Positions 35,493-44,327 of a stretch of DNA of 64,000 bases are shown here, one piece after another. Within the stretch, counting starts at the first letter, position 1; each line of letters starts with the position of its first letter. The notes below the pieces were generated by a model. It was not told where the DNA came from. It searched no databases and saw only the letters and a list, made by a program, of their open reading frames with translations. The stretch covers positions 79,257 to 143,256 of the forward strand of contig NZ_FNDG01000017.1 of assembly GCF_900100535.1 (NCBI RefSeq), given 5' to 3'. A program made the translations under genes and the position numbers. Source of the DNA: Phytopseudomonas flavescens (GTDB taxonomy: Bacteria > Pseudomonadota > Gammaproteobacteria > Pseudomonadales > Pseudomonadaceae).

Positions 35493-35828
35493 ATGAGTTT
35501 TTTTATCCCCGCTGCCTACGCTGATGCCGCCGGCGCAGCTGCCGGCCCGGCTGGTGCCGGTTTCGAGTGGATCTTCCTGGTCGGCTTCCTGGTCATCTTC
35601 TACCTGATGATCTGGCGCCCTCAGGCCAAGCGTGCCAAAGAGCACAAGAACCTGCTCGGCAACCTGCAGAAAGGTGACGAAGTGGTGACCTCGGGTGGCA
35701 TCGCCGGCAAGGTCTCCAAGGTCAGCGACGATTTCGTGGTAATCGAAGTGTCCGATACCGTCGAACTGAAGATCCAGAAAGCAGCCATTGCGGCGACCCT
35801 GCCCAAGGGCACGCTGAAAGCCATCTAA
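35493..35828 (+). CDS. yajC: Sec translocase accessory protein YajC
   Basis: 111 residues with one membrane helix (about 27-47, WIFLVGFLVIFYLMIWRPQAKR) and a small cytoplasmic domain (GDEVVTSGGIAGKVSKV). It forms a complex with SecD and SecF. CAGGAGT precedes the ATG. The secD gene begins 73 bases downstream after a stable hairpin. Confidence 0.95.
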   Translation: MSFFIPAAYADAAGAAAGPAGAGFEWIFLVGFLVIFYLMIWRPQAKRAKEHKNLLGNLQKGDEVVTSGGIAGKVSKVSDDFVVIEVSDTVELKIQKAAIAATLPKGTLKAI

Positions 35829-35854
35829 GTCCTCTGATCCAGTTTTATCCATCC

Positions 35855-35879
35855 CGCGGGGCGCAGATTGCGCCCCGCG
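35855..35879 (+). other. Hairpin between yajC and secD
   Basis: CGCGGGGCGC (35855-35864) and GCGCCCCGCG (35870-35879) form a perfect 10-bp stem with a 5-base loop. No T-run follows, so it does not look like a terminator; it could protect the yajC message or set the yajC:secD ratio. Confidence 0.5.
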
Positions 35880-35901
35880 TCATAAGCGGGCGGCGTCATT
35901 C

Positions 35902-37770
35902 ATGCTCAACAAATACCCTCTGTGGAAATACCTGCTGATCGCAGCCGTACTCGGCATCAGCCTGATTTATTCCGCACCCAATCTCTACCCCGATGATCCG
36001 GCCATCCAGGTCAGCGGGGCCAGCTCGGCGCAGACCATCGCGCAAGCCGATCTCGATCGTGTCAGCCAGGCGCTGAACGATGCAGGTATCGAGGTCAAGG
36101 CATCGAGCGTTGGCGAGCAAGGCCGTAACGGCCTGCTGCGTCTGACCAAGCAGGGCGACCAGCTGCCAGCCAAGGACATCGTGCGCAAGGCGCTCGGCGA
36201 CAACTATGTGGTCGCCCTCAACCTGGCCCAGACCACTCCCGACTGGCTGCGTAGCCTTGGGGCGAGCCCGATGAAGCTCGGTCTCGATCTGTCCGGTGGC
36301 GTGCACTTCCTGCTCGAAGTCGACATGGACAAGGCCCTGGACGTGCGTCGCCAGGTCTATGAGGGTGAGCTCAAGAGCCTGCTGCGCAAGGAACGTGTGC
36401 GTTATCGCAGCATGCCGCAGCAGGGCGGCGCCATCCAGTTGGGCTTCGCTGACAGCGAGACCCTGGAAAAGGCTGAGCAGTTGATCCGCAAGGACTTCAA
36501 CGACTTCGAATTGAATGCCCAGGAGCGTGGTGGCCAGCAAGTGCTGCGCGTGACCATGACGGCAGCCAAGATCGCCGAAATTCGCGAATACTCGATCCGC
36601 CAGAACCTGACCACCGTGCGTAACCGGGTCAACGAACTGGGCGTCGCCGAGCCACTGGTCCAGCGTCAGGGTGCCAACCGCATCGTGGTGGAGCTGCCAG
36701 GCGTGCAGGACACCGCCGAAGCCAAACGTATTCTCGGCAAGACCGCCAACCTCGAGTTTCGCCTGGCGGCCGACCCGAATGCGCCGCGTGGCACTACCGA
36801 GCAGTTCGGCTTCCGCGAGGAAGGCCGTCCGCCGGTGCAACTTGAGCGTGAGTTGATCATCACCGGTGACCAGGTGACCGATGCCCAGGCCAGTTTCGAC
36901 GAGAATGGCCGCCCGCAGGTGAACATCCGCCTCGATGGTCATGGCGGCGACCTGATGAACCGCGCTACCCGCAGCAACGTCGGGCGCAGCATGGCGGTGA
37001 TCTTCATCGAGCAGCGGCCGCTGACCCGCTATGTGAAGCAGGTGGTCGATGGCGTCGAGCGGGAAGTGCAGGTCGATTCATTCAAGGAAGAGAAACAGAT
37101 CATCAGTCTGGCGACCATCCAGTCGCCGCTCGGTAGCCAGTTCCGTATCACCGGCCTGAACGGCCAGGGCGAATCGTCCGAGCTGGCGCTGCTGCTGCGC
37201 GCCGGCGGCCTGGCGGCGCCGATGTACTTTGCGGAAGAACGCACCATCGGCCCGAGCCTGGGTGCCGAGAACATCGTCAAGGGTATCGAATCCACCGAGT
37301 GGGCGATGATCTTCGTGTCGCTGTTCATGATCGCCATCTACCGCTTCTTCGGTGTTCTGGCGACCGTGGCGCTGGCCTTCAACCTGGTGCTGCTGGTGGG
37401 GCTGATGTCGGTGATCGGTGCGACCCTGACCCTGCCGGGTATCGCCGGTATCGTGCTGACCCTGGGCATGGCGGTCGACGCCAACGTGTTGATCTACTCA
37501 CGGATACGTGAGGAACTGAACAACGGTCTATCGGTGCAGCGGGCGATCCATGAGGGTTTCGACCGTGCCTACTCGGCGATTCTCGACAGTAACCTGACCA
37601 CGCTGCTGGTCGGTGCCATCCTGTTCGCGCTGGGTACCGGGCCGATCAAGGGCTTCGCCGTGACGCTGTCGATCGGCATCATCACGTCGATGTTCACCGC
37701 GATCATGTTCACCCGAGGGATGGTCAACCTGATCTTCGGTGGCCGTAACTTCAAGAAACTGTGGATCTGA
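35902..37770 (+). CDS. secD: Protein translocase subunit SecD
   Basis: 622 residues. One N-terminal helix, a large periplasmic region with the P1 domain, and five C-terminal helices. KLGLDLSGGVHFLLEVD and GMAVDANVLIYSRIREEL are SecD signatures; the latter holds the aspartate in the proton path. SecDF uses the proton gradient to pull proteins out of the SecYEG channel on the periplasmic side. Nine bases separate it from secF. Confidence 0.97.
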   Translation: MLNKYPLWKYLLIAAVLGISLIYSAPNLYPDDPAIQVSGASSAQTIAQADLDRVSQALNDAGIEVKASSVGEQGRNGLLRLTKQGDQLPAKDIVRKALGDNYVVALNLAQTTPDWLRSLGASPMKLGLDLSGGVHFLLEVDMDKALDVRRQVYEGELKSLLRKERVRYRSMPQQGGAIQLGFADSETLEKAEQLIRKDFNDFELNAQERGGQQVLRVTMTAAKIAEIREYSIRQNLTTVRNRVNELGVAEPLVQRQGANRIVVELPGVQDTAEAKRILGKTANLEFRLAADPNAPRGTTEQFGFREEGRPPVQLERELIITGDQVTDAQASFDENGRPQVNIRLDGHGGDLMNRATRSNVGRSMAVIFIEQRPLTRYVKQVVDGVEREVQVDSFKEEKQIISLATIQSPLGSQFRITGLNGQGESSELALLLRAGGLAAPMYFAEERTIGPSLGAENIVKGIESTEWAMIFVSLFMIAIYRFFGVLATVALAFNLVLLVGLMSVIGATLTLPGIAGIVLTLGMAVDANVLIYSRIREELNNGLSVQRAIHEGFDRAYSAILDSNLTTLLVGAILFALGTGPIKGFAVTLSIGIITSMFTAIMFTRGMVNLIFGGRNFKKLWI

Positions 37771-37779
37771 GGTGAGGCT

Positions 37780-38700
37780 ATGAAACTTCCATCCCGTATT
37801 CCGTTCATGGCGATACGCAACATCGCGTTCGCCATCACCGTGGTCATCAGCCTCATCGGTCTTGGTAGCCTGTTCAAGCATGGCCTCAACTTCGGCCTCG
37901 ATTTCACTGGGGGGACGCTGATCGAGCTGAGTTACGAACAGCCGGCCGACCTGGAGGTGATCAAGCGCGAGTTGGGGCAGGCGGGTTACCCGGATGCCGT
38001 GGTGCAGAGCTTCGGCTCCACCACCGATGTGCTGGTGCGTCTGGCGGGTGATTCTGCCGAACTCGGCAATCAGGTCGCCGCCGCACTGCGCAAGATCGAC
38101 GTCGACAGCTCGTTCGAGGTCAAGCGCGTCGAGTTCGTCGGCCCCCAGGTGGGTGAGGAGCTGCGTGACCAGGGCGGCCTGGCCATGCTTCTGGCGCTCG
38201 GTGGCATCCTGCTCTATCTGGCTTTTCGCTTTCAGTGGAAATTCGGTGTGGGGGCGGTGGCGTCGCTGGCTCATGACGTGATCGTCACCCTGGGTATCCT
38301 GGCGTTCTTCCAGGTGCCCTTCGATCTGACGGTGATGGCGGCCGTGCTGGCAATGCTGGGGTACTCGCTGAACGACACCATCATCATCTACGACCGTATC
38401 CGCGAGAACTTCCGGGTGCTGCGCAAGGCCGACATCATCGAGAACATCGACGTCTCGGTTACCCAGACCCTGCTGCGTACCATCGCCACGTCGACGTCGA
38501 CTGCCATGGCGCTGGTCGCACTGCTGGTGTTCGGTGGTGACAGCCTTGCAGGCTTCGCGCTGACGCTGCTGATCGGTGTGTTCGTGGGTACCTACTCGTC
38601 GATCTACATCAGTGCTCCGGTGCTGATCTGGCTGAAGCTGTCCTCCGAGGACCTGATTCCTCCGGTGGCCGCAGCAGAGGGCGTCGATGAGCGTCCTTGA
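37780..38700 (+). CDS. secF: Protein translocase subunit SecF
   Basis: 306 residues, six membrane helices with a periplasmic domain after the first. NFGLDFTGGTLIEL and GYSLNDTIIIYDRIRENFR are diagnostic. Last gene of the queA-tgt-yajC-secD-secF series; a terminator follows. Confidence 0.97.
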   Translation: MKLPSRIPFMAIRNIAFAITVVISLIGLGSLFKHGLNFGLDFTGGTLIELSYEQPADLEVIKRELGQAGYPDAVVQSFGSTTDVLVRLAGDSAELGNQVAAALRKIDVDSSFEVKRVEFVGPQVGEELRDQGGLAMLLALGGILLYLAFRFQWKFGVGAVASLAHDVIVTLGILAFFQVPFDLTVMAAVLAMLGYSLNDTIIIYDRIRENFRVLRKADIIENIDVSVTQTLLRTIATSTSTAMALVALLVFGGDSLAGFALTLLIGVFVGTYSSIYISAPVLIWLKLSSEDLIPPVAAAEGVDERP

Positions 38701-38736
38701 GATGTGATTCATTGCTCTGTTCGCAGTGGATAAAGG

Positions 38737-38766
38737 CGGGCTACAAGGGAACTTGTCGCCCGTTTT
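38737..38766 (+). terminator. Terminator after secF
   Basis: CGGGC (38737-38741) pairs with GCCCG (38758-38762) and ACAAG (38743-38747) with CTTGT (38752-38756), one mismatch between, four-base loop, then TTTT. Confidence 0.65.
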
Positions 38767-38825
38767 GCCTTTCCAAGGCAGGGAGTAAAGCGCAATGGCG
38801 CTGCAGTTGTGATCAGGAGGTTCGC

Positions 38826-39371
38826 ATGAACAAGTCGTTGTTGGTTGGAGCTGTGTTAGGTGCTGTTGGTGTCACTGCGGGTGGTGCTGTCGCGACCTAC
38901 AGTTTGGTCGGCGGCGGGCCTCAGTATGCGGAGGTTCTGGCGGTAAAGCCGGTGACTGAAATCATCAAGACGCCGCGTGAAGAGTGCAAGGACGTGGCGG
39001 TCACTCGCCAGCGGCCGGTTCAGGATCAGCATCAGATCGCCGGCACTGCCATCGGTGCCGTGGTCGGTGGTCTGCTCGGCAATCAGGTCGGTGGTGGTAA
39101 CGGCAAGAAGATCGCCACCGTGGCGGGTGCGGTTGGTGGTGGTTATGCGGGCAACAAGGTGCAGGAGGGTATGCAGAATCGCGATACCTATACCACCACC
39201 GAGACGCGCTGCAAGACCGTTACCGACTCCAGCGAGAAGGTCGTTGGCTATGACGTGAAATACGATCTGGATGGCAAGATCGGCAAGGTGCGCATGGATG
39301 AAGAGCCCGGTAGCAAGATCCCGGTGCGCGACGGCAAACTGGTACTGGCCGATTCCGAAGCGGACGAGTAA
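38826..39371 (+). CDS. Glycine-zipper 2TM-domain protein
   Basis: 181 residues. An N-terminal hydrophobic helix (VGAVLGAVGVTAGGAVATYSL) is followed by a glycine-zipper domain (about 72-112, GTAIGAVVGGLLGNQVGGGNGKK ... GGGYAGNKVQEG). It is a cell-envelope protein of unknown function, common at this place in Pseudomonas. The ATG at 38826 has a perfect AGGAGG at 38815-38820; longer in-frame starts overlap the secF terminator and are unlikely. Confidence 0.88.
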   Translation: MNKSLLVGAVLGAVGVTAGGAVATYSLVGGGPQYAEVLAVKPVTEIIKTPREECKDVAVTRQRPVQDQHQIAGTAIGAVVGGLLGNQVGGGNGKKIATVAGAVGGGYAGNKVQEGMQNRDTYTTTETRCKTVTDSSEKVVGYDVKYDLDGKIGKVRMDEEPGSKIPVRDGKLVLADSEADE

Positions 39372-39390
39372 TTCGCTCGGCTAGATACAC

Positions 39391-39417
39391 AAAAGGCGCT
39401 CCCGGGAGCGCCTTTTT
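39391..39417. terminator. Bidirectional terminator after the glycine-zipper gene
   Basis: AAAAGGCGCTCCC and GGGAGCGCCTTTTT form a near-perfect palindrome with A- and T-runs at the two ends. Confidence 0.85.
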
Positions 39418-39429
39418 CATAGGCAATAG

Positions 39430-39452
39430 AAAACCGGCGCCAGGCCGGTTTT
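39430..39452 (-). terminator. Terminator after suhB
   Basis: AAAACCGG (39430-39437) and CCGGTTTT (39445-39452) flank a short loop; it lies 20 bases after the suhB stop on the minus strand. Confidence 0.65.
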
Positions 39453-39472
39453 CCATAGGTGCAGCTATCAGC

Positions 39473-40288
39473 TTAGCGCTTGAGCGATGCCGAGAGATGT
39501 GGCTGGATCGCGGTCAGTACGGCCTTGAAGCACTTGGTGTTGCCGGCGACGATCTGGCCTTTCTCGAGGAATTCATGGCCACCGCTGAAGTCGCTGACCA
39601 GGCCGCCTGCTTCCTGGATCAGCAGGGCGCCGGCTGCCATGTCCCATTCGGACAGGCCGAATTCCCAGAAGGCGTCGAAGCGGCCGGCGGCCACGTAGGC
39701 CAGGTCCAGGCTGGCGGCGCCGGCGCGGCGTACGCCTGCGGTCTGGCCGACCAGGCTGCGGAACATGCCCAGGTAGTTTTCCAGGTTGTCCAGCTGGCTG
39801 TCGCGGAACGGGAAGCCAGTCCCCAGCAGGGCGCCTTCCAGGCTCTTGCGGTTGCTGACGCGCAGGCGACGGCCATTCAGGGCGGCGCCACGGCCACGGC
39901 TGGCGGTGAATTCTTCCTGGCGTACCGGGTCGATGATCACGGCGTGCTCCAGGCGGCCGCGGTATTTGCAGGCCAGGCTCACGGCGAAATGGGGCACACC
40001 GCGGATGAAGTTGGTGGTGCCATCAAGTGGGTCGATGATCCACTGATAGTCGGCGCCCTCGCCGCTGCCTTCGAGCAGGCCGCCTTCTTCGCCCAGGAAG
40101 CTGTGGGTCGGGTACGCCTTGCGCAGTGCCTGCACGATCAACAGCTCTGCGGAGCGGTCGATCTCGGTGACGTAGTCCTTGGCGTCCTTTTCATCTACGG
40201 AGATGACGTCCAGGCGTTCGATTGAGCGGAAGATCATTTCACCGGCGCTACGGGCTGCGCGCAGCGCGATATTCAGCATGGGCTGCAT
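39473..40288 (-). CDS. suhB: Inositol-1-monophosphatase SuhB
   Basis: 271 residues, Li+-sensitive phosphatase family. Metal-binding residues lie in GEEGG (about 66-70), DPLDGTTNF (about 86-94) and WDMAAGALLIQEAGG (about 215-229). In gammaproteobacteria SuhB also joins the rRNA antitermination complex, and in P. aeruginosa it affects virulence regulation. It diverges from trmJ, 143 bases away. Confidence 0.96.
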   Translation of the reverse strand: MQPMLNIALRAARSAGEMIFRSIERLDVISVDEKDAKDYVTEIDRSAELLIVQALRKAYPTHSFLGEEGGLLEGSGEGADYQWIIDPLDGTTNFIRGVPHFAVSLACKYRGRLEHAVIIDPVRQEEFTASRGRGAALNGRRLRVSNRKSLEGALLGTGFPFRDSQLDNLENYLGMFRSLVGQTAGVRRAGAASLDLAYVAAGRFDAFWEFGLSEWDMAAGALLIQEAGGLVSDFSGGHEFLEKGQIVAGNTKCFKAVLTAIQPHLSASLKR

Positions 40289-40431
40289 GGAAGTTCACCT
40301 GGGGTCGTAATAAAGCCGGCCATTCTAGCAGAAAAGCCTGTCGCTTGAAGTGCCGTCCGTGTCTCGCATGGCATAAAGCGGGGGGCTTCTGTAAGATTTG
40401 TCGCCTTGTTTATCCGACGCGGGCGTCTCCC

Positions 40432-41211
40432 TTGCTGCAGAACATTCGAGTGGTACTGGTCAATACCAGCCATCCCGGCAATATCGGCGGGGCGGCTCGC
40501 GCCATGAAGAATATGGGGGTGTCGCGGCTGGTGCTGGTCGAGCCGCGTCAGTTTCCGAGCGAGGAGGCGGTGGCTCGTGCTTCCGGCGCTACCGATATCC
40601 TCGAGGCGGCGCGGGTGGTTTCGTGCCTCGAGGAGGCGTTGGTCGGCTGCAGCCTGGTGTTCGGTACCAGTGCCCGCGAGCGGCGCATTCCCTGGCCGCT
40701 GATCGGCCCGCGGGACTGTGGTGTGAAAGCTGTTGAGAAAGCTGCGGGCGGCGGTGAGGTGGCGCTGGTATTCGGTCGCGAGCATGCTGGCCTCACCAAT
40801 GAAGAGCTGCAGCGTTGCCACTTCCATGTGCACATTCCGTCCGATCCGGCATTCAGCTCGCTGAATCTGGCGGCTGCAGTGCAGGTGCTGACCTACGAGG
40901 CGCGCATGGCCGCCCTGGCGCTGGAGAATGCGCCCCTTGTGGCGCCTCGTCAGGAGGTTGCTGCCGATGAGGGCGAGCAGCCGGTGACCGCTGACGAGAT
41001 GGAGTCCTTCTATGGGCACCTCGAGGAATCGCTGGTGGAAATCGGTTTTCTGGACCCGGTCAGTCCGCGCCATCTGATGAGTCGCCTGCGTCGTCTGTAC
41101 GGCCGCAGTGGCGTGACCAGGTTGGAAATGAACATCTTGCGCGGCGTGTTGACGGAAACGCTCAAGGCGGCGCGCGGCGAGCACCATAAGCGGGGAAAGG
41201 CCGATGTTTGA
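40432..41211 (+). CDS. trmJ: tRNA (cytidine/uridine-2'-O-)-methyltransferase TrmJ
   Basis: 259 residues from a TTG at 40432 (then LQNIRVVLVNTSHPGNIGGAARAMKNMG). SPOUT methyltransferase of position 32 of tRNAs. The knot motifs are NTSHPGNIGGAAR, ALVFGREHAGLTNEEL and IPSDPAFSSLNLAAAVQV. A TTG start is proposed because no in-frame ATG or GTG lies between the conserved N-terminus and codons far upstream that have no family similarity and overlap the suhB promoter region; the ribosome site is weak. It overlaps cysE by eight bases. Confidence 0.9.
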   Translation: MLQNIRVVLVNTSHPGNIGGAARAMKNMGVSRLVLVEPRQFPSEEAVARASGATDILEAARVVSCLEEALVGCSLVFGTSARERRIPWPLIGPRDCGVKAVEKAAGGGEVALVFGREHAGLTNEELQRCHFHVHIPSDPAFSSLNLAAAVQVLTYEARMAALALENAPLVAPRQEVAADEGEQPVTADEMESFYGHLEESLVEIGFLDPVSPRHLMSRLRRLYGRSGVTRLEMNILRGVLTETLKAARGEHHKRGKADV

Positions 41212-41983
41212 GCGCATGCGGGAAGATATCCAGGGTGTTTTTCATCGTGATCCGGCGGCGCGCAATGCGTTCGAAGTGATCACCTGTTACCCCGGGTTGC
41301 ATGCGGTTTGGCTGCATCGGGTTGCTCATGGGTTGTGGGTATCCGGCTGGAAGTGGCTGGCGCGCAGCGTGTCGAACTTCAGTCGCTGGCTGACCGGCAT
41401 CGAGATTCATCCGGGTGCGGTGATCGGTCGGCGTTTCTTCATCGATCACGGCATGGGTATCGTCATCGGTGAAACCGCCGAGATCGGGGACGACGTGACG
41501 CTCTATCAAGGTGTGACCCTGGGTGGTACCAGTTGGAACAAAGGCAAGCGTCACCCGACACTCGAAGATGGCGTGGTGGTGGGGGCTGGCGCCAAGGTGC
41601 TCGGCCCGTTCACGGTCGGTGCCGGCGCCAAGATCGGTTCCAATGCGGTGGTCACCAAGGCGGTGCCGGCTGGTGCGACGGCGGTGGGGATTCCGGCCAA
41701 GATCATCGTCAAGGGCGATGATGGGCTCGAGGCTCAGCGCCAGGCCATCGCCGACAAGCTGGGTTTCGATGCCTACGGCGTCAGTCAGGACATGCCCGAT
41801 CCAGTGGCGCGGGCGATCGCGCAACTGCTCGATCACCTGCATGCGGTCGACAATCGCCTGGAGGACATGTGCGAGGCGCTCGGTGCGCTGGGCAGCGATT
41901 ATCGTGCCAAGAAGTTGCCCGAGCTTCGCGCCGAAGACTTCGATGGTGTCTGCAAGGGGCAGGGCGACAAGCCGGCTGCCTGA
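41204..41983 (+). CDS. cysE: Serine O-acetyltransferase
   Basis: 259 residues. It acetylates L-serine in the first step of cysteine synthesis. The left-handed beta-helix is made of hexapeptide repeats (about 65-170), with DHGMGIVIGETAEIGDDVTLYQGVTLGG as the active-site region. The N-terminus overlaps trmJ and the gene lies just before the isc operon, whose IscS takes sulfur from cysteine. Confidence 0.96.
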   Translation: MFERMREDIQGVFHRDPAARNAFEVITCYPGLHAVWLHRVAHGLWVSGWKWLARSVSNFSRWLTGIEIHPGAVIGRRFFIDHGMGIVIGETAEIGDDVTLYQGVTLGGTSWNKGKRHPTLEDGVVVGAGAKVLGPFTVGAGAKIGSNAVVTKAVPAGATAVGIPAKIIVKGDDGLEAQRQAIADKLGFDAYGVSQDMPDPVARAIAQLLDHLHAVDNRLEDMCEALGALGSDYRAKKLPELRAEDFDGVCKGQGDKPAA

Positions 41984-42065
41984 TGCGTGGCCAGCGTGGC
42001 TTTGCTATGATTCGCCGCCGTAATGGGCATGCAAGGCGCTAAATCCGAGTGTTTTACTAGGTCTT

Positions 42066-42098
42066 ATAGTTGACTTAAATACTCGGGAATAGGATAAT
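42066..42098 (+). promoter_or_regulatory. isc operon promoter overlapped by an IscR type-1 site
   Basis: TTGACT (42070-42075), 17 bases, GATAAT (42093-42098) form a good sigma-70 promoter. The 25 bases 42066-42090 (ATAGTTGACT, TAAA, TACTCGGGAAT) match the IscR type-1 consensus ATA-S-YTGAC-T-N4-ACTCGGKTAT closely. [2Fe-2S]-IscR bound there would block polymerase, giving feedback control. It begins 65 bases before the iscR ATG. Confidence 0.8.
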
Positions 42099-42130
42099 CG
42101 CACCACATTGTGATTCCTTGGTAACCCTTC

Positions 42131-42628
42131 ATGCGACTGACTACCAAAGGCCGATACGCCGTGACTGCCATGCTCGATCTGGCGCTGCATGCCCAGAACG
42201 GGCCGGTGTCTCTCGCCGATATCTCCGAGCGCCAGGGTATTTCCCTCTCTTACCTCGAGCAGCTGTTTGCCAAGCTTCGTCGTGGGAGCCTGGTGTCCAG
42301 CGTGCGTGGCCCGGGCGGTGGCTATCAGTTGTCGCGCAACATGCAGGGTATCCAGGTCGCCGAAGTGATCGACGCGGTCAACGAATCCGTCGACGCCACC
42401 CGTTGCCAGGGGCAGGGTGGTTGTCATTCCGGCGACATTTGCCTGACCCACCACCTGTGGTGTGATCTGAGCCAGCAGATCCACGAATTCCTCAGCGGCA
42501 TCAGTCTGGCCGATCTGGTCACTCGCCGCGAGGTGCAGGAAGTCGCCCAGCGCCAGGATCAGCGTCGCTGCAACAGCAATGGCAGGGCGCACCATCTGGA
42601 TAAGATTGAAGCGTCCACCGTCGATTGA
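42131..42628 (+). CDS. iscR: Iron-sulfur cluster regulator IscR
   Basis: 165 residues, Rrf2 family. Winged helix at about 1-65 (MRLTTKGRYAVTAMLDLALH). The [2Fe-2S] ligands are C92, C98, C104 with H107 in CQGQGGCHSGDICLTH. First gene of the operon, autorepressed through the upstream type-1 site. The start is the only ATG that gives the conserved N-terminus. Confidence 0.97.
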   Translation: MRLTTKGRYAVTAMLDLALHAQNGPVSLADISERQGISLSYLEQLFAKLRRGSLVSSVRGPGGGYQLSRNMQGIQVAEVIDAVNESVDATRCQGQGGCHSGDICLTHHLWCDLSQQIHEFLSGISLADLVTRREVQEVAQRQDQRRCNSNGRAHHLDKIEASTVD

Positions 42629-42671
42629 GCACGCAAGGCGCCGGCCTGATACCTGATTAGGAGATACCGAA

Positions 42672-43886
42672 ATGAAATTGCCGATCTACATGGACTACTC
42701 TGCGACAACGCCGGTCGACCCTCGCGTTGCGCAAAAAATGATCGAATGCCTGACCAACGAAGGCAACTTCGGCAACCCGGCTTCGCGCTCCCACGTATTC
42801 GGCTGGAAAGCCGAAGAAGCGGTAGAGAACGCCCGCCGTCAGGTTGCTGAACTGGTCAACGCCGACCCTCGCGAGATCGTCTGGACCTCCGGTGCCACCG
42901 AGTCCGACAACCTTGCGATCAAGGGCGTAGCCAGCTTCTACGCAAGCAAGGGCAAGCACCTGATCACCTCGAAGATCGAGCACAAAGCGGTGCTCGACAC
43001 CATGCGTCAGCTCGAGCGTGAAGGCTTCGAAGTCACCTACATCGAGCCCGGCGAAGATGGCCTGATCACTCCGGCCATGGTCGAGGCAGCGTTGCGCGAA
43101 GACACCATTCTGGTGTCGATCATGCACGTCAACAACGAAATCGGTACCGTCAACGACATCGCCGCGATTGGCGAGCTGCTGCGCGCTCGTGGTGTGTTCT
43201 TCCACGTCGATGCCGCCCAGTCGACCGGCAAGGTGGAAATCGACCTGCAAAAGCTCAAGGTCGACCTGATGGCCTTCTCGGCGCACAAGACCTACGGCCC
43301 GAAAGGGGTCGGCGCGCTTTACGTACGCCGCAAGCCGCGTATCCGTCTGGAAGCTCAGACCCACGGTGGTGGGCATGAGCGCGGCATGCGTTCCGGCACC
43401 CTGGCGACCCATCAGTGCGTCGGCATGGGCGAAGCCTTCCGTATCGCCAAGGAAGAAATGGCTGCAGAGAACGCCAAGGTACTGGCCCTGCGTGAGCGCT
43501 TCTTCAAGCACGTCGACGGTCTGGAAGAGCTGTACATCAACGGCAGCATGACGGCCCGTGTCCCGCACAACCTGAACCTCAGCTTCAACTATGTGGAAGG
43601 CGAGTCGCTGATCATGGCGCTCAAGGATTTGGCGGTATCGTCCGGTTCGGCCTGTACCTCGGCCTCTCTGGAGCCTTCCTATGTGCTGCGCGCCCTGGGT
43701 CGCAACGACGAGTTGGCACACAGCTCCATTCGCTTCACCTTCGGTCGCTTTACCACCGAAGAAGAAGTCGACTACGCCGCGGAGAAAGTACGCGAGGCAG
43801 TCACCAAGCTGCGCGAACTGTCGCCGCTCTGGGATATGTTCAAAGAGGGTGTCGACATTTCCAAGGTGGAATGGGCAGCACACTGA
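42672..43886 (+). CDS. iscS: Cysteine desulfurase IscS
   Basis: 404 residues, PLP enzyme that takes sulfur from cysteine for Fe-S clusters and thiolated tRNA. The PLP lysine lies in SAHKTYGPKG (about 203-212) and the catalytic cysteine in SSGSACTSASLEPSYV (about residue 328). AGGAGA at 42659-42664 precedes the ATG. Second gene of the isc operon. Confidence 0.98.
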   Translation: MKLPIYMDYSATTPVDPRVAQKMIECLTNEGNFGNPASRSHVFGWKAEEAVENARRQVAELVNADPREIVWTSGATESDNLAIKGVASFYASKGKHLITSKIEHKAVLDTMRQLEREGFEVTYIEPGEDGLITPAMVEAALREDTILVSIMHVNNEIGTVNDIAAIGELLRARGVFFHVDAAQSTGKVEIDLQKLKVDLMAFSAHKTYGPKGVGALYVRRKPRIRLEAQTHGGGHERGMRSGTLATHQCVGMGEAFRIAKEEMAAENAKVLALRERFFKHVDGLEELYINGSMTARVPHNLNLSFNYVEGESLIMALKDLAVSSGSACTSASLEPSYVLRALGRNDELAHSSIRFTFGRFTTEEEVDYAAEKVREAVTKLRELSPLWDMFKEGVDISKVEWAAH

Positions 43887-43928
43887 AAGCTGCCGGTGAG
43901 CGGCGCCTGATGAAAGAGGATTGATAAC

Positions 43929-44315
43929 ATGGCTTACAGCGAAAAGGTCATCGACCACTACGAGAACCCGCGCAACGTCGGCAAGATGAACGCGGAAGAT
44001 CCTGACGTCGGCACCGGCATGGTCGGCGCGCCGGCCTGCGGCGACGTGATGCGTCTGCAGATCAAGGTCAACGAGCAGGGTGTCATCGAAGACGCCAAGT
44101 TCAAGACCTACGGTTGTGGTTCCGCCATCGCCTCCAGTTCCCTCGCTACCGAGTGGATGAAGGGCAAGACGCTGGACGAGGCAGAGACCATCAAGAATAC
44201 CCAGCTTGCCGAAGAGTTGGCTCTGCCACCGGTGAAAATCCACTGTTCGGTACTCGCCGAGGACGCCATCAAGGCGGCCGTGCGCGACTACAAGCAGAAG
44301 AAAGGTTTGCTCTAA
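43929..44315 (+). CDS. iscU: Iron-sulfur scaffold protein IscU
   Basis: 128 residues. Three ligand cysteines are in GAPACGDVM (C37), YGCGSAIASSS (C63) and IHCSVLAEDAI (C106), together with D39. The LPPVKIHC motif recognised by HscA is intact. Clusters are built here with sulfur from IscS. Confidence 0.98.
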   Translation: MAYSEKVIDHYENPRNVGKMNAEDPDVGTGMVGAPACGDVMRLQIKVNEQGVIEDAKFKTYGCGSAIASSSLATEWMKGKTLDEAETIKNTQLAEELALPPVKIHCSVLAEDAIKAAVRDYKQKKGLL

Positions 44316-44327
44316 GGAGGTTCGTCG

